Below, one piece after another: positions 1-10,000 of a stretch of DNA of 62,916 nt. The stretch is from contig CAJXYI010000008.1 of NCBI GenBank assembly GCA_913063435.1, positions 1-62,916 of the forward strand. The letters run 5' to 3'. This DNA is from an uncultured Actinomycetales bacterium (GTDB taxonomy: Bacteria > Actinomycetota > Actinomycetes > S36-B12). The notes below the pieces were generated by a model. It was not told the DNA's origin. It searched no databases and saw only the letters and a list, made by a program, of their open reading frames with translations. Made by a program: the position numbers and the translations under genes. Numbering within the stretch: position 1 is the first letter of the stretch; every line of letters starts with the position of its first letter.

Positions 1-45
1 CCTACACCCCCGCCCCCATCCTCTAACCCCTACCCCCCACCGAAT

Positions 46-110
46 GCGTCTGAGTTACCTGAGTGGTCGTTAACTCACCGAGTTAGCGACCACTCAGGTA
101 ACTCAGACGC
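46..110. repeat. Palindromic hairpin repeat, copy 1
   Basis: Two 31-nt arms (46-76 and 80-110) are inverted complements around a 3-nt loop, with one mismatch that would be a G-U pair in RNA. The same element recurs at 57703-57765 and 62850-62912. It lies just upstream of the first gene, between C-rich and G-rich flanks. It may be a dispersed intergenic repeat, or act as a bidirectional terminator or RNA-processing hairpin. There is no T-tract. Confidence 0.9.
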
Positions 111-148
111 AGAGGGGGGATGCGGAGGGGGGATGGGAGGATGGAGGG

Positions 149-1057
149 GTGACGCTGGGAGCCGAGGAAACCCCACCCGCCTACGACCTGCCGTCGGGAT
201 ACGACCACATCTATTCGGGCAAGGTGCGCGAGTTGTATCGAAGCCCCGAGGGGCGCCTGCTCTTCGTAGCCACCGACCGGATCTCCGCCTATGACTGGAT
301 TCTGGAGACCCCCATCCCCGACAAGGGCCGCATCCTGACCCAGTTGAGCCTGTGGTGGTTCGATCAGTTCGCCGACATCGTCCCCAATCACGTGCTGTCG
401 ACACGTGTGCCCGATGCCGTTGCCGGGCGCGCCCTGCTGTGTCAGGAACTGGACATGATGCCGGTGGAATGCGTGGTGCGTGGTTTCCTCGCCGGCTCCG
501 GATACGCGGACTACGTTCGCGCGCGCAGCATCTGCGGCAATGGCCTGCCCCCGGGATTGCGTGAGGGTGACCGATTGCCCAAGCCGCTGTTCACTCCCGC
601 GACGAAGGCCCCGCAGGGCGAACACGACGAGAACATCACCTATGACGAGGTCATCGTGTTGATCGGACAGAACGAGGCGCAGGATCTCAAGCGCTTGTCG
701 CTGGCCGTGTATGCGCGCGCCGCCGAAATCGCCGAGGAACGTGGATTGATCGTGGCTGACACCAAGTTCGAATTCGGGCTCGCCACCTCGGGCCGACATA
801 GGGGACAGATGGTGCTCGCCGACGAGGTGCTCACCCCGGACTCGTCGCGCTACTGGCCGCTCGATGGCTGGGCTCCCGGCGGCGCGCAACCCTCCTTCGA
901 CAAGCAGTACGTGCGCGACTGGTTGACCTCGGCGGATTCGGGCTGGGACCGCGATTCCGGGGAAACGCCACCCCCGCTTCCCGACGAGATCGTCGCGAAG
1001 ACCCGAGCCAAGTACGTCGAGGCCTATGAACGCCTGACCGGAGAGCGCTTCGCATGA
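149..1057 (+). CDS. purC: Phosphoribosylaminoimidazole-succinocarboxamide (SAICAR) synthase
   Basis: This enzyme condenses CAIR with aspartate using ATP in cytosolic purine synthesis. The 302-residue protein carries the SAICAR synthetase signature SGKVREL at residues 23-29, followed by the ATDRISAYD segment, a VVRGFLAGSG loop in the middle and DTKFEFG near residue 204. It is full length for the actinobacterial type. The start is GTG at 149; the upstream ATG at 141 is out of frame and stops at once. Its stop codon overlaps the ATG of the next gene (ATGA), so the two are translationally coupled. It belongs with purS, purQ and purL downstream. Confidence 0.96.
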   Translation: MTLGAEETPPAYDLPSGYDHIYSGKVRELYRSPEGRLLFVATDRISAYDWILETPIPDKGRILTQLSLWWFDQFADIVPNHVLSTRVPDAVAGRALLCQELDMMPVECVVRGFLAGSGYADYVRARSICGNGLPPGLREGDRLPKPLFTPATKAPQGEHDENITYDEVIVLIGQNEAQDLKRLSLAVYARAAEIAEERGLIVADTKFEFGLATSGRHRGQMVLADEVLTPDSSRYWPLDGWAPGGAQPSFDKQYVRDWLTSADSGWDRDSGETPPPLPDEIVAKTRAKYVEAYERLTGERFA

Positions 1058-2001
1058 CGACCTGGCTGATCACCGGTGGCGCGGGGTACATCGGTGCCCA
1101 TGTCGTTCGGGCCCTGCGGGAATCGGGTCGGTCCGTGGTGGTGCTCGATGACCTGTCCACCGGGCATGCCGACCGGATTCCCGACGATGTGCCCTTGGCA
1201 CAGGTGAGCGTCCTCGACACACCGTCGGTCCGAGATGCGTTGCGCGAGTATGCCGTCGATGGTGTGGTGCACCTTGCGGCGAAGAAGGCAGTGGGCGAAT
1301 CGGTGGAGCAGCCACTGCACTACTACCGCGAGAACGTCACCGGCGTGATCTCCCTGCTCGAAGCGATGCGCGATGAGGGCGTTCACAATCTCGTGTACTC
1401 GTCCTCGGCCGCGGTGTATGGCGAACCGCCCTGGTCGCCGATCCGCGAAGAGACTCCGTGTGCACCGCTGTCTCCCTATGGGGAAACGAAACTCGTCGGG
1501 GAGTGGATGATCCGTGCTGCTGCTTCCGCGCAGCGACTGTCCTGGGTTGCCCTGCGATATTTCAACGTCGCTGGTGCGGGCGCACCGGAATTGCGCGACA
1601 CGAGCGTGAACAACCTGATTCCGATGGTCTATGCCGCCCTCGAGCGAGGTGTCGCCCCACAGGTCTTCGGAAGCGATTACCCCACCCCCGATGGTTCGTG
1701 CATCCGCGACTACATCCACGTGTCCGATCTCGCCGACGCCCATGTCGCGGCTGCGGCGTATTGCGAGGCCAACGATGCCCAGGACGTGTTCAACGTCGGT
1801 ACGGGTGAGGGCGCATCGGTGTGGGAGGTGATGGCCGCGGTGAGTGAAGCGGTGGGCCATGACATCGGTGCGGTCGCGGTTGCCCGCCGCACCGGGGATC
1901 CCCCGGAACTCGTCGCCTCCGCCGATCGCATCGCCGGAGTCCTCGGGTGGCAGGCACGCCGAGACCTTGCCGAGATGGTGTCTTCCGCGCGCCTAGACTG
2001 A
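1054..2001 (+). CDS. NAD-dependent sugar-nucleotide epimerase, GalE-like
   Basis: This is an extended short-chain dehydrogenase of 315 residues resembling UDP-glucose 4-epimerase. The N-terminal GGAGYIGAHV segment is the NAD-binding glycine motif, YSSSAAVYGEP carries the active-site serine region, and YGETK gives the catalytic Tyr-x-x-x-Lys pair. A C-terminal NVGTGEG segment is also typical of GalE proteins. It probably interconverts UDP-glucose and UDP-galactose, but other sugar-nucleotide substrates cannot be excluded. It starts at an ATG overlapping the purC stop and is followed closely by purS, so a cell-surface sugar gene sits inside the purine operon. Confidence 0.85.
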   Translation: MTTWLITGGAGYIGAHVVRALRESGRSVVVLDDLSTGHADRIPDDVPLAQVSVLDTPSVRDALREYAVDGVVHLAAKKAVGESVEQPLHYYRENVTGVISLLEAMRDEGVHNLVYSSSAAVYGEPPWSPIREETPCAPLSPYGETKLVGEWMIRAAASAQRLSWVALRYFNVAGAGAPELRDTSVNNLIPMVYAALERGVAPQVFGSDYPTPDGSCIRDYIHVSDLADAHVAAAAYCEANDAQDVFNVGTGEGASVWEVMAAVSEAVGHDIGAVAVARRTGDPPELVASADRIAGVLGWQARRDLAEMVSSARLD

Positions 2002-2037
2002 GGCGACATACCTCCCGTAACCGCAAAGGAGCCCCGT

Positions 2038-2283
2038 ATGGCCCGCGTCATCGTCGACGTGATGCTCAAACCCGAGATCCTCGACCCGCAGGGGCGTGCG
2101 GTCAGCGGTGCGCTCACCCGATTGGGTATCACCGGCGTGAATGACGTGCGCCAGGGTAAGAGATTCGAGATCACCGTCGACGGCAACGTCGCCGATGTCG
2201 ACGAGTCGGCGATGCGCTCGATCGCCGAAGAGCTGCTGAGCAATCCGGTGATCGAGGATTACACCCTTCGGATCGAGCCGTGA
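2038..2283 (+). CDS. purS: Phosphoribosylformylglycinamidine synthase subunit PurS
   Basis: This 81-residue protein is the small structural subunit of the three-part FGAM synthase (PurS-PurQ-PurL). The N-terminal strand [17 protein letters not shown] and the [12 protein letters not shown] segment are typical of PurS. The length matches the family. An AAAGGAG ribosome site precedes the ATG. The stop codon overlaps the GTG start of purQ, indicating coupled synthesis of the complex. Confidence 0.95.
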   Translation: MARVIVDVMLKPEILDPQGRAVSGALTRLGITGVNDVRQGKRFEITVDGNVADVDESAMRSIAEELLSNPVIEDYTLRIEP

Positions 2284-2963
2284 CCGCACGCATCGGTGTG
2301 GTCACCTTCCCGGGATCACTCGACGACCGAGATGCTGCTCGCGCGATCCGCATCGCCGGTGGTGAGCCGGTTGTGCTGTGGCACGCGGATGCCGATGTTC
2401 GCGGCGTCGATGCGGTGGTGCTCCCCGGTGGTTTCTCCTACGGCGACTATCTGCGCTGCGGGGCGATCGCGAAGTTCGCGCCCGTGATGGGCACTGTCAT
2501 CGAGCAGGCACGCACCGGTCTGCCGGTTCTCGGTATATGCAACGGATTCCAGATCCTGTGCGAGTCGCATCTGCTGCCCGGAGCCCTGACGCGCAACGAT
2601 CACCTGCACTTCATCTGCCGCGATCAGCGATTGCGCATCGATGCGACTGACACGGTGTGGACCGCGGCCTACACCCCCGGTGAGGAGATCGTGATCCCCT
2701 TGAAGAACGGCGAGGGTGGCTATGTCGCCGATGAGTCGACCCTCGATGCGCTCGAGGCCGAGGGGCGTGTGGTCGCCCGCTATCTCGAGGTCAATCCCAA
2801 TGGATCTCGGCGTGACATCGCCGGTGTCGCGGATCCCACGGGCCGGATCGTCGGACTCATGCCGCACCCGGAGCACGCGGTCGAGGCCCTCACCGGACCG
2901 AGCACCGATGGCCTGGGGTTCTTCGCCTCGATGGTGACCAGCCTGATCGAGTCCGCACCCTGA
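2280..2963 (+). CDS. purQ: Phosphoribosylformylglycinamidine synthase, glutaminase subunit PurQ
   Basis: This class I glutamine amidotransferase of 227 residues supplies ammonia to PurL. The nucleophile cysteine lies in the elbow [11 protein letters not shown], and the His-x-Glu part of the triad is in MPHPEHAVE near the C terminus. The [15 protein letters not shown] segment is typical of PurQ. It starts at a GTG overlapping the purS stop. The purL partner follows after one intervening gene. Confidence 0.95.
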   Translation: MTARIGVVTFPGSLDDRDAARAIRIAGGEPVVLWHADADVRGVDAVVLPGGFSYGDYLRCGAIAKFAPVMGTVIEQARTGLPVLGICNGFQILCESHLLPGALTRNDHLHFICRDQRLRIDATDTVWTAAYTPGEEIVIPLKNGEGGYVADESTLDALEAEGRVVARYLEVNPNGSRRDIAGVADPTGRIVGLMPHPEHAVEALTGPSTDGLGFFASMVTSLIESAP

Positions 2964-3033
2964 CCACCGGCCGTGGGGGGTATTCCCTACGTAGGGGTTG
3001 ACGACACGGTTGGAGTCTGGTGGGTTGTGCGTC

Positions 3034-3783
3034 ATGAGAATCACACTGCGTCCCGCCCTCGCTGTTTCCGCCGCTATCGCCTTGGCCGTGCCTCTGGTCG
3101 CTGCCAGCCCAGCGAACGCCGACACCTACCGACCGGTGGGTGAGCGCACGCTGGCGAACTCCTCGCTCAGCGCCAAGGACATCCCCCGCTGGATGCGCCA
3201 CGGCAACGACCCCCAGCCGGAGCAGACTTTCCTGCGGGGGCGCAACGCAGCAGCGCCGGATCTATGCCTGGACGAGAACGGCGACGATGTCACCGGCAAG
3301 CGGCCGCGTCAGTCGATGCAGTCGATGTCCACCACACGGGTGAACCTCGATGACTTCCAGTTCACCGAGATCAACTCCAACATCTATCAGTACCGCACGC
3401 GTGCAGCCGCCGAGCGGGCATGGGCGCACCTGAACCGAGTCGCCCAGACGTGCGCAGGCGACATCGAGGTCGACATCTCCGAGGAGGACGTAGACGCCCA
3501 GGTTGCCGTCAACACCCAGGTAGACCACCTGCCCAACCTCTTCGGGACCCCGGGACTGGAGATCCTTACCGATGTCACCGTGGCGATCGAGGCACCCGAT
3601 TTAGATCTCGGCATCATCGGTGATCAGTACGCGAACTACTACCTCGCTGGCACCTCGATCGTCCGAGTGGAGTTCGCCAACATCAACGGCCAGTCCCGCG
3701 GAGTCGGTCGGGTCGTTCAGGGCTTCGTGCAGTCGATGTCGATGGTCGTGGCCCAGCGGGTGGAGCGTCGTAGTTCCCGCTAG
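3034..3783 (+). CDS. Secreted protein with sensor-like extracellular domain
   Basis: The predicted product has 249 residues from the ATG at 3034, where a good signal peptide begins (basic MRITLRP, hydrophobic core, Ala-rich cleavage region near ASPANA). The mature part contains two cysteines about 80 residues apart that could form a disulfide. Its fold-like layout, including RAAAERAWAHLNRVAQTC, resembles the PknH_C-like sensor domains of secreted or lipoprotein-like actinobacterial proteins. That assignment is tentative and I cannot name a function. A TTG-initiated upstream extension to 2998 is possible but would bury the signal peptide. It sits between purQ and purL on the same strand. Confidence 0.6.
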   Translation: MRITLRPALAVSAAIALAVPLVAASPANADTYRPVGERTLANSSLSAKDIPRWMRHGNDPQPEQTFLRGRNAAAPDLCLDENGDDVTGKRPRQSMQSMSTTRVNLDDFQFTEINSNIYQYRTRAAAERAWAHLNRVAQTCAGDIEVDISEEDVDAQVAVNTQVDHLPNLFGTPGLEILTDVTVAIEAPDLDLGIIGDQYANYYLAGTSIVRVEFANINGQSRGVGRVVQGFVQSMSMVVAQRVERRSSR

Positions 3784-3801
3784 GCATGACAGGATTCGGG
3801 G

Positions 3802-6117
3802 GTGACCCTCGACACCGTCACCCACGCTGCTGAACACCCCGAGGACGACCAGCCGTTCGCCGAGTTGGGTCTGCGACCCGAGGAGTACGACAGGATCTGC
3901 GAGATCCTCGGGCGCCGGCCCACCTCGAGTGAGTTGGCGATGTACTCGGTGATGTGGAGCGAGCACTGCTCCTATAAGTCATCCAAGGTTCACCTGCGCC
4001 AGTTCGGGAATAAGCAGCCTGAGGGCGGCTGGCCGCAATTGATGGTGGGCATCGGCGAGAACGCCGGGGTCGTCGACGTCGGTGACGGCTGGGCGGTGAC
4101 GTTCAAGATCGAAAGCCACAATCATCCGTCGTTTATCGAGCCGTATCAGGGAGCGGCGACGGGTGTGGGTGGCATCGTGCGCGACATCCTGTCGATGGGT
4201 GCGCGACCGATCGCTATCGCCGATCCCTTGCGCTTCGGTCCTGCGGACGCACCCGACACCAAGCGGGTGCTGCCGGGCGTGGTCGCCGGGATCGGTGGCT
4301 ATGGCAACTGCCTGGGACTACCGACGATCGGTGGCGAGACGGTGTTCGACGCCTCCTATGCCGGCAATCCGCTTGTCAACGCCCTGTGTATAGGGGCGAT
4401 GCGTCACGAGGATGTGCATCTTGCCTCCGCGCGCGGTGTCGGCAATCTGATCGTGCTCTACGGCGCCCGCACCGGCGGCGATGGCATCGGTGGAGTGTCG
4501 GTGCTCGCCAGTGAGACCTTCGATGCCGAGGGACCGGCGAAGCGCCCCGCGGTGCAGGTGGGCGATCCGTTCATGGAGAAGCTACTCATCGAGGCGACCC
4601 TCGAGGTGCTGCACACCGGGCTGGTGGAAGGCATCCAGGATCTCGGCGGTGCGGGCATCTCGTGTGCGACGAGCGAGTTGGCCTCCAACGGTGAAGGCGG
4701 CATGCACGTGTGGCTCGACCGCGTGCTGCTGCGCGACTCCTCGCTCAGCCCGGAGGAGATCTTGATGAGCGAATCCCAGGAGCGCATGTGCGCGGTGGTC
4801 ACCCCGGACAATATCGACGCCTTCATGGCGATCTGCGCGAAATGGGATGTGGAAGCAGTCGTCATCGGCGAGGTCAATGATTCGGGCCGGCTCACCATCG
4901 ACTACCACGGCGAACGCATCGTGGATGTTCCGCCGCGTACGGTCGCCCACGAGGGCCCGGTATATCAGCGGCCGATGTCGCGGCCGATGGATCTTGATGC
5001 GCTGCAGGCGGATTCCTCCGATGTGCTGCCCCGACCGACGACAGGTGCGGAGTTGAAGAAGACGCTGCTCACGATGGTCGCGTCGGCAAACCTGGCGTCG
5101 AAGGCGTGGATCACCGATCAGTACGACCGTTACGTCCTGGGCAACACCGTTCTGGCGCAACCCGAGGACACCGGGATGGTCCGCATCGATGAGAGCAGCG
5201 GACGCGGGGTTGCGGTATCGACCGACTGCAATGGGCGGTTCGTGCGCCTGGATCCCTATGCGGGAACGCAGCTCGCCCTGGCAGAGGCGTATCGCAATGT
5301 CGCGGTCAGTGGCGCTCGCCCGACCGCGGTGTCGAACTGCTTGAACTTCGGTTCGCCGGAGGATCCGGAAGTGATGTGGACCTTCGCCGAGGCGGTGCGC
5401 GGGTTAGCCGATGGCTGTCTCGAACTAGGCATTCCGGTCACCGGTGGCAACGTGAGCTTCTACAACTCCACCGCCGATACCGCGATCCTGCCGACCCCCG
5501 TCATAGCGGTGCTCGGGGTCATCGACGATGTGGAGCGACGCACCCCGATGGCCTGGGGACCCGATGGCGAACTGATCTATCTGCTGGGCGACACTCGGGC
5601 GGAGTTTTCGGGGAGCGAATGGGCGCACGTGATGCACGGCCATCTCGGGGGACAACCCCCGAGGGTCGATCTCGCACGCGAGGCGCTTCTCGCCGATATC
5701 TGCATTGCTGGTTCGCGCGATGGCATGCTCACCGCCGCGCACGATGTCGCCGATGGCGGTGTCGCACAGACACTGGTCGAGATGGCGTTGCGTGCCGGGG
5801 TCGGTGCGCGCCTGTGGGTTCCCGATGATCTGGACGCCGCGATGTTCCTGTGGTCGGAATCGGCAGGACGAGCCGTCGTAGTGGTGGCCCGCAGCGAGGA
5901 GATGCGGTTCACCGACATGTGCGCGGCACGCGGGATGCCAGCCACGCGGATCGGCGTGGTCGATTCCGGACTCGGCGCCGAACTCGGATTCACCAGTTCG
6001 GGTGATGCCGGGCAGGTCCTGGACCTGTCGGGGAAGTTCACCGTGAGCCTGGCGCAGCTCCGCGAGGCCTACGAGGGCACCCTGCCTGATCTGTTCGACT
6101 CGGGTTTTTCGCGCTAG
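3802..6117 (+). CDS. purL: Phosphoribosylformylglycinamidine synthase subunit PurL
   Basis: This 771-residue protein is the small-type PurL that works with PurS and PurQ to make FGAM from FGAR, ATP and glutamine-derived ammonia. The N-terminal [11 protein letters not shown] segment (near residue 50), ESHNHPS, and the glycine-rich GGDGIGG and NGRFVRLDP segments are family hallmarks. Two AIRS-type domain pairs are recognisable. The GTG start at 3802 follows the secreted-protein gene after 18 nt. The length is normal. The purine gene run ends here and the catabolic block begins. Confidence 0.96.
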   Translation: MTLDTVTHAAEHPEDDQPFAELGLRPEEYDRICEILGRRPTSSELAMYSVMWSEHCSYKSSKVHLRQFGNKQPEGGWPQLMVGIGENAGVVDVGDGWAVTFKIESHNHPSFIEPYQGAATGVGGIVRDILSMGARPIAIADPLRFGPADAPDTKRVLPGVVAGIGGYGNCLGLPTIGGETVFDASYAGNPLVNALCIGAMRHEDVHLASARGVGNLIVLYGARTGGDGIGGVSVLASETFDAEGPAKRPAVQVGDPFMEKLLIEATLEVLHTGLVEGIQDLGGAGISCATSELASNGEGGMHVWLDRVLLRDSSLSPEEILMSESQERMCAVVTPDNIDAFMAICAKWDVEAVVIGEVNDSGRLTIDYHGERIVDVPPRTVAHEGPVYQRPMSRPMDLDALQADSSDVLPRPTTGAELKKTLLTMVASANLASKAWITDQYDRYVLGNTVLAQPEDTGMVRIDESSGRGVAVSTDCNGRFVRLDPYAGTQLALAEAYRNVAVSGARPTAVSNCLNFGSPEDPEVMWTFAEAVRGLADGCLELGIPVTGGNVSFYNSTADTAILPTPVIAVLGVIDDVERRTPMAWGPDGELIYLLGDTRAEFSGSEWAHVMHGHLGGQPPRVDLAREALLADICIAGSRDGMLTAAHDVADGGVAQTLVEMALRAGVGARLWVPDDLDAAMFLWSESAGRAVVVVARSEEMRFTDMCAARGMPATRIGVVDSGLGAELGFTSSGDAGQVLDLSGKFTVSLAQLREAYEGTLPDLFDSGFSR

Positions 6118-6245
6118 CGCCCACAAGACATCCGACTATTTTTTGACTTTGGTGCCGCGACGGTCAGCTTTATGGCACCCTGCCATTCAGACATAGGACG
6201 TATCCGGCCTGACTGGGGTTGGATGACGAGTGGTGGAGGTTGCCG

Positions 6246-7001
6246 ATGCCCCGCTTTTCTGATCGCGTGGTGTTGATTACAGGAGCCGGTTCAGGACTTG
6301 GGCGCGCGGCGGCGGTCGAGATGGCCGGTGAAGGGGGAGCGATCGCAGTTGTCGACATCGACCGCCCTTCCGCGGAAGAGACCGTAGGCCTGATCACCCG
6401 GGAAGGCGGCAATGCCGTTGCGATCGAGGCAGACGTCAGTTCGAGTACGTCCGTCCAGGCCATGGTTGCGGCCGCAGTCGGCCACTTCGGTCGTATCGAC
6501 GTTCTCGTGAATAACGCCGGTGTCGTGGGTGAATTGAAACCTCTGCATGAAGTCTCCGAAGAATCCTGGGACTTTGTCCAGAGCGTGGACATGAAGGGCG
6601 TCTTCCTCTGTTCGAAATATGTCATTCCGATCATGTTGGAACAGGGCAGGGGCGTGATCGTCAACATCGCCTCGGTTTCAGGATTCCTCGCGAGCAAGAC
6701 TGGTGTGGAATACACGGCAGCCAAGCATGGAGTGACCGGCTTGACGAAGCAGACCGCCTATGACTACGGGCATCAGGGGATACGGGCCGTCGGTATCGGA
6801 CCAGGTGTGATCGAAACTCCCCTCACCGCTGAGTGGACATGTGAGGGCGGTCCGTTCCATGAGTTGACCATGGAAGCACCCGCCGGACGATACGGCAGGC
6901 CGGAGGACGTGGCTCGATTGGTGGCCTTTCTCGCCAGCGATGATGCGGATTTCATGCACGGCCACACGATTCCAATCGATGGTGGCTCCATTATCCGCTG
7001 A
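6246..7001 (+). CDS. Short-chain dehydrogenase/reductase
   Basis: This classical SDR of 251 residues has the TGAGSGLGRA cofactor loop, NNAG in the centre, a catalytic Ser in the IASVSGF region and YTAAK. An Asp at the end of the second strand (VDIDRP) favours NAD(H). I chose the ATG at 6246 because GGAGG lies about 7 nt upstream; a TTG at 6219 would add nine residues. It precedes the Liv transporter on the same strand and is likely an alcohol or hydroxyacyl oxidoreductase of the catabolic block. The exact substrate cannot be read. Confidence 0.85.
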   Translation: MPRFSDRVVLITGAGSGLGRAAAVEMAGEGGAIAVVDIDRPSAEETVGLITREGGNAVAIEADVSSSTSVQAMVAAAVGHFGRIDVLVNNAGVVGELKPLHEVSEESWDFVQSVDMKGVFLCSKYVIPIMLEQGRGVIVNIASVSGFLASKTGVEYTAAKHGVTGLTKQTAYDYGHQGIRAVGIGPGVIETPLTAEWTCEGGPFHELTMEAPAGRYGRPEDVARLVAFLASDDADFMHGHTIPIDGGSIIR

Positions 7002-7074
7002 CGATCACGAAGTCCCTCGTGGCTAACACAGCAACCTGCTCACTGATCTGAACTAGCGTCAAGGAGACACGTTC

Positions 7075-10000
7075 GTGGAAGATGTGATCAAGTTCGCACT
7101 AGTCGGACTCGGCATCGGTTCGCTCTATGTTCTGGCAGCCCAGGGCCTCATCGTCATCTTCCGTGGCTCAGGGGTTCTCAACCTTGGCCTTGGTGCGATC
7201 GGGATGGTGGGAGCCTACTTCGCTTGGGATCTGTCCAACGGGGTTCTCCTGGTCTGGGACATTCCGGCGCAGAGTTTCTGGGTTTCCCTGGTTTTCGGCG
7301 CGCTGGTGTCGGCTGGAGTAGGTGCGCTCGTTCAGCAGTTCATCATGAGACCGCTGCGAAACAGATCCGCACTGGTGAAAGTCATTGCCACACTCGGCGT
7401 CCTTCTGACCTTGCAGGCTCTCGTCATCCTTCGTTGGACATCGGTCGCGAAGATCCCACCGTCTCCGTTCCCACGAGACCTCATTCCCTTGTTCGGGACA
7501 GAGGTGAATCTGGACAAACTGATCCTCCTCGCGATTGCAATCGTGGTCACCTTGGGCCTCTTCTTGTTCTATCGATATACCCGCTTCGGACTCAGCACGA
7601 CCGCTGTCGCCGAGAACGAGACGGTCGCAGCGAGCCTGGGGCAGTCACCCAACCGCATCGCATTGATCAACTGGGCAATCGGAAGCGGCTTAGCGGGAGT
7701 CTTCGCCATTCTCATCGCGCCAACGGTCACCCTCCAGCCCACGGTTATGACCAGCCTGGTTCTTGCAGCGACGTCGGTCGCCCTCGTGGCTGGCTTCAAG
7801 TCATTCCCAATCGCCTTGGTGGCAGGCTTGGTCATCGGAGTGGCTCAGACTGAGGTGCAAAGCCTCGTTACCGGCATCCCGGGAATCGGTCAGGCTGTTC
7901 CCTTCCTCTTCATCGTGGCCTGGCTCATGCTGCGGGGCCAGGGCATTCCGCAGCGGGATTTCATCCTCCAGAGGCTGCCTTCCGTCGGCTCGGGCCAACT
8001 GCGGTGGACACTGATCCTTGCCCTCTTGGCCGTGGTCGTGGCGATGTCCTTCTCGGTGCAGGACACATGGCTGGATGGATACATCGTCACGATGTCGTCT
8101 GCCATCATCATCTTGTCGATCGTCGTGCTCACCGGTTACGCGGGGCAGTTATCACTGGCGCAGTTCGCCATCGCCATCTTCGGCGCATGGGTAGCAGGAC
8201 GGACCGCGGCCGTGTTCGAGTTGCCCTTCCTCGTCGTCCTGGTGATCGGTGTCATTGCTGCGGTTCCGCTCGGGGTCCTCTTCGCTATTCCCGCCGTAAG
8301 GACGCGTGGCATCAACCTCGCCATCGTGACCCTGGGCCTGGGTACGGTCCTTTACGTCACAATCTTCAACAATCAAAATCTGACGGGAGGCACGAGCGGA
8401 ACCGTCATCGCGGAGCCGGAGATCTTCGGCTGGAACATCTGGTCAGCCGCGAATCCACGCAATTACACGCTCGTCGTTCTCGCGTTCCTGCTGCTCATGA
8501 TCGTCGTCGTGAGCAACCTCAGAAGGGGAAGATCCGGGCGCCGACTACTCGCTGTCCGGGCGAATGAGCGAGCGGCCGCAGCACTCGGAATCAATGTCCG
8601 CAGCGCCAAGTTGTACGCATTCGGAGTGGCAGCCGGGATCGCTGCGGTAGGTGGTGTGCTCTACGCCTTCAGGAACACGTCGATCCGCTACGGAAACTAT
8701 GACAACTTCGGCTCGATCGAGTTGATCGCCGACGCCATGATCGGCGGCATCGGATACCTCGGTGGCGCAGTCCTGGGTGGCACCCTGTTCGGCGGTGGCT
8801 TCAACAGCAAGGTCCTGAATTCGCTGGGAGATGGAATCGAGGCGTATATCCCGCTGATAGGTGGTGCGGGATTGCTGTTGATGGTTCTGCTGAATCAGGA
8901 CGGGATCGTTCGCGAGCTCATCAACTGGTCTCATCTGGTGAAGCAGTATCTTCGGGATGGCGGACCCGTCGCGCGTTGGCTAGCAGTCCCGGTGATCGGA
9001 ATCTTTCTCACTGTCGGTGTGCTGTTGTTCGATCGTCAGGATGCCTGGTGGGATGTGTTCCGTCTCGCGGTGGGCCTGTCGACGCTATCGGTTGCGATCG
9101 GCATGACGAGGATGGATCCCAGAGCCATTAGCGGAAGGCTCATTCTGGGGCTCATTGCGTTGTGGGTACTCGCCGCTCAGCAGTGGTCCATCGTCTACTT
9201 CGTGGTCTACGCGACAATGGCCATAGCTGTGCTGATCCTGTTCCAGCGAGGTCAGTTCGCGCGTGTAGGAGTAGCCAGGATCACTCTCTTCGTACCGGTC
9301 ATCGGTGCAGTACTCGTCTACGCGATTGCTCCGGGCGCGGACTCGCTGGCTTTGGCGATCGTTCTTGTGGCTCAGTCGGTGGCGATCTGGGGAGTTGCCC
9401 GTGGCGATGTCATCAGCATGCTGCAGGAGGGACTCGCCCTGCTCGTGCCGACCGTCGTTGCAGCCATCCTGTACGTTGCCGGAGGTCTGGTCCCCGAGAC
9501 GGCACCGCTCCTACTCGTCGGGCAGGTTCCGATCATCGCCATCATCGCATGGCGACATAGGACAGCTTCGGTCCCTGTCGGCCTTATCGTGATGGCCGTT
9601 CCCACGATCGCATCATTGGTGTATCTCCTAATCGACGCGAGGGCGATGTCGGTCATTGCCCTGCTCGTCGCCCAGTTCACCTACGTCGTCGCGATTATGC
9701 GCACTCAGACGAGCGAACGAATCCGAATGACCATGTTCGTGGGCGGTCAAGCGGTTATCGGAGGCATCTTCTTCTATCTCCTCACCATGTGGCCGGTTTC
9801 CGTTGTGTTCGCGGTTCTCGCTCTCATCAAGATTGCTCGCGGTCCCGTTGCTCAGAAGGAGATCGTCTACGAACTTCCGGAAGTCACGGAGTTCGAGACG
9901 ATAGCGGCGAAGACCCTGGAAACCAAGGGAATCACGGTGAGATACGGTGGGACGGTAGCGGTGAATGCAGTGGATCTCACGGTGCGACCCGGGAGGATCA

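Noticed and set aside
6118-6245. Strong terminator after purL
   Set aside because: Only a 6-bp GGTGCC/GGCACC pair with a 17-nt loop is visible, too weak to call.
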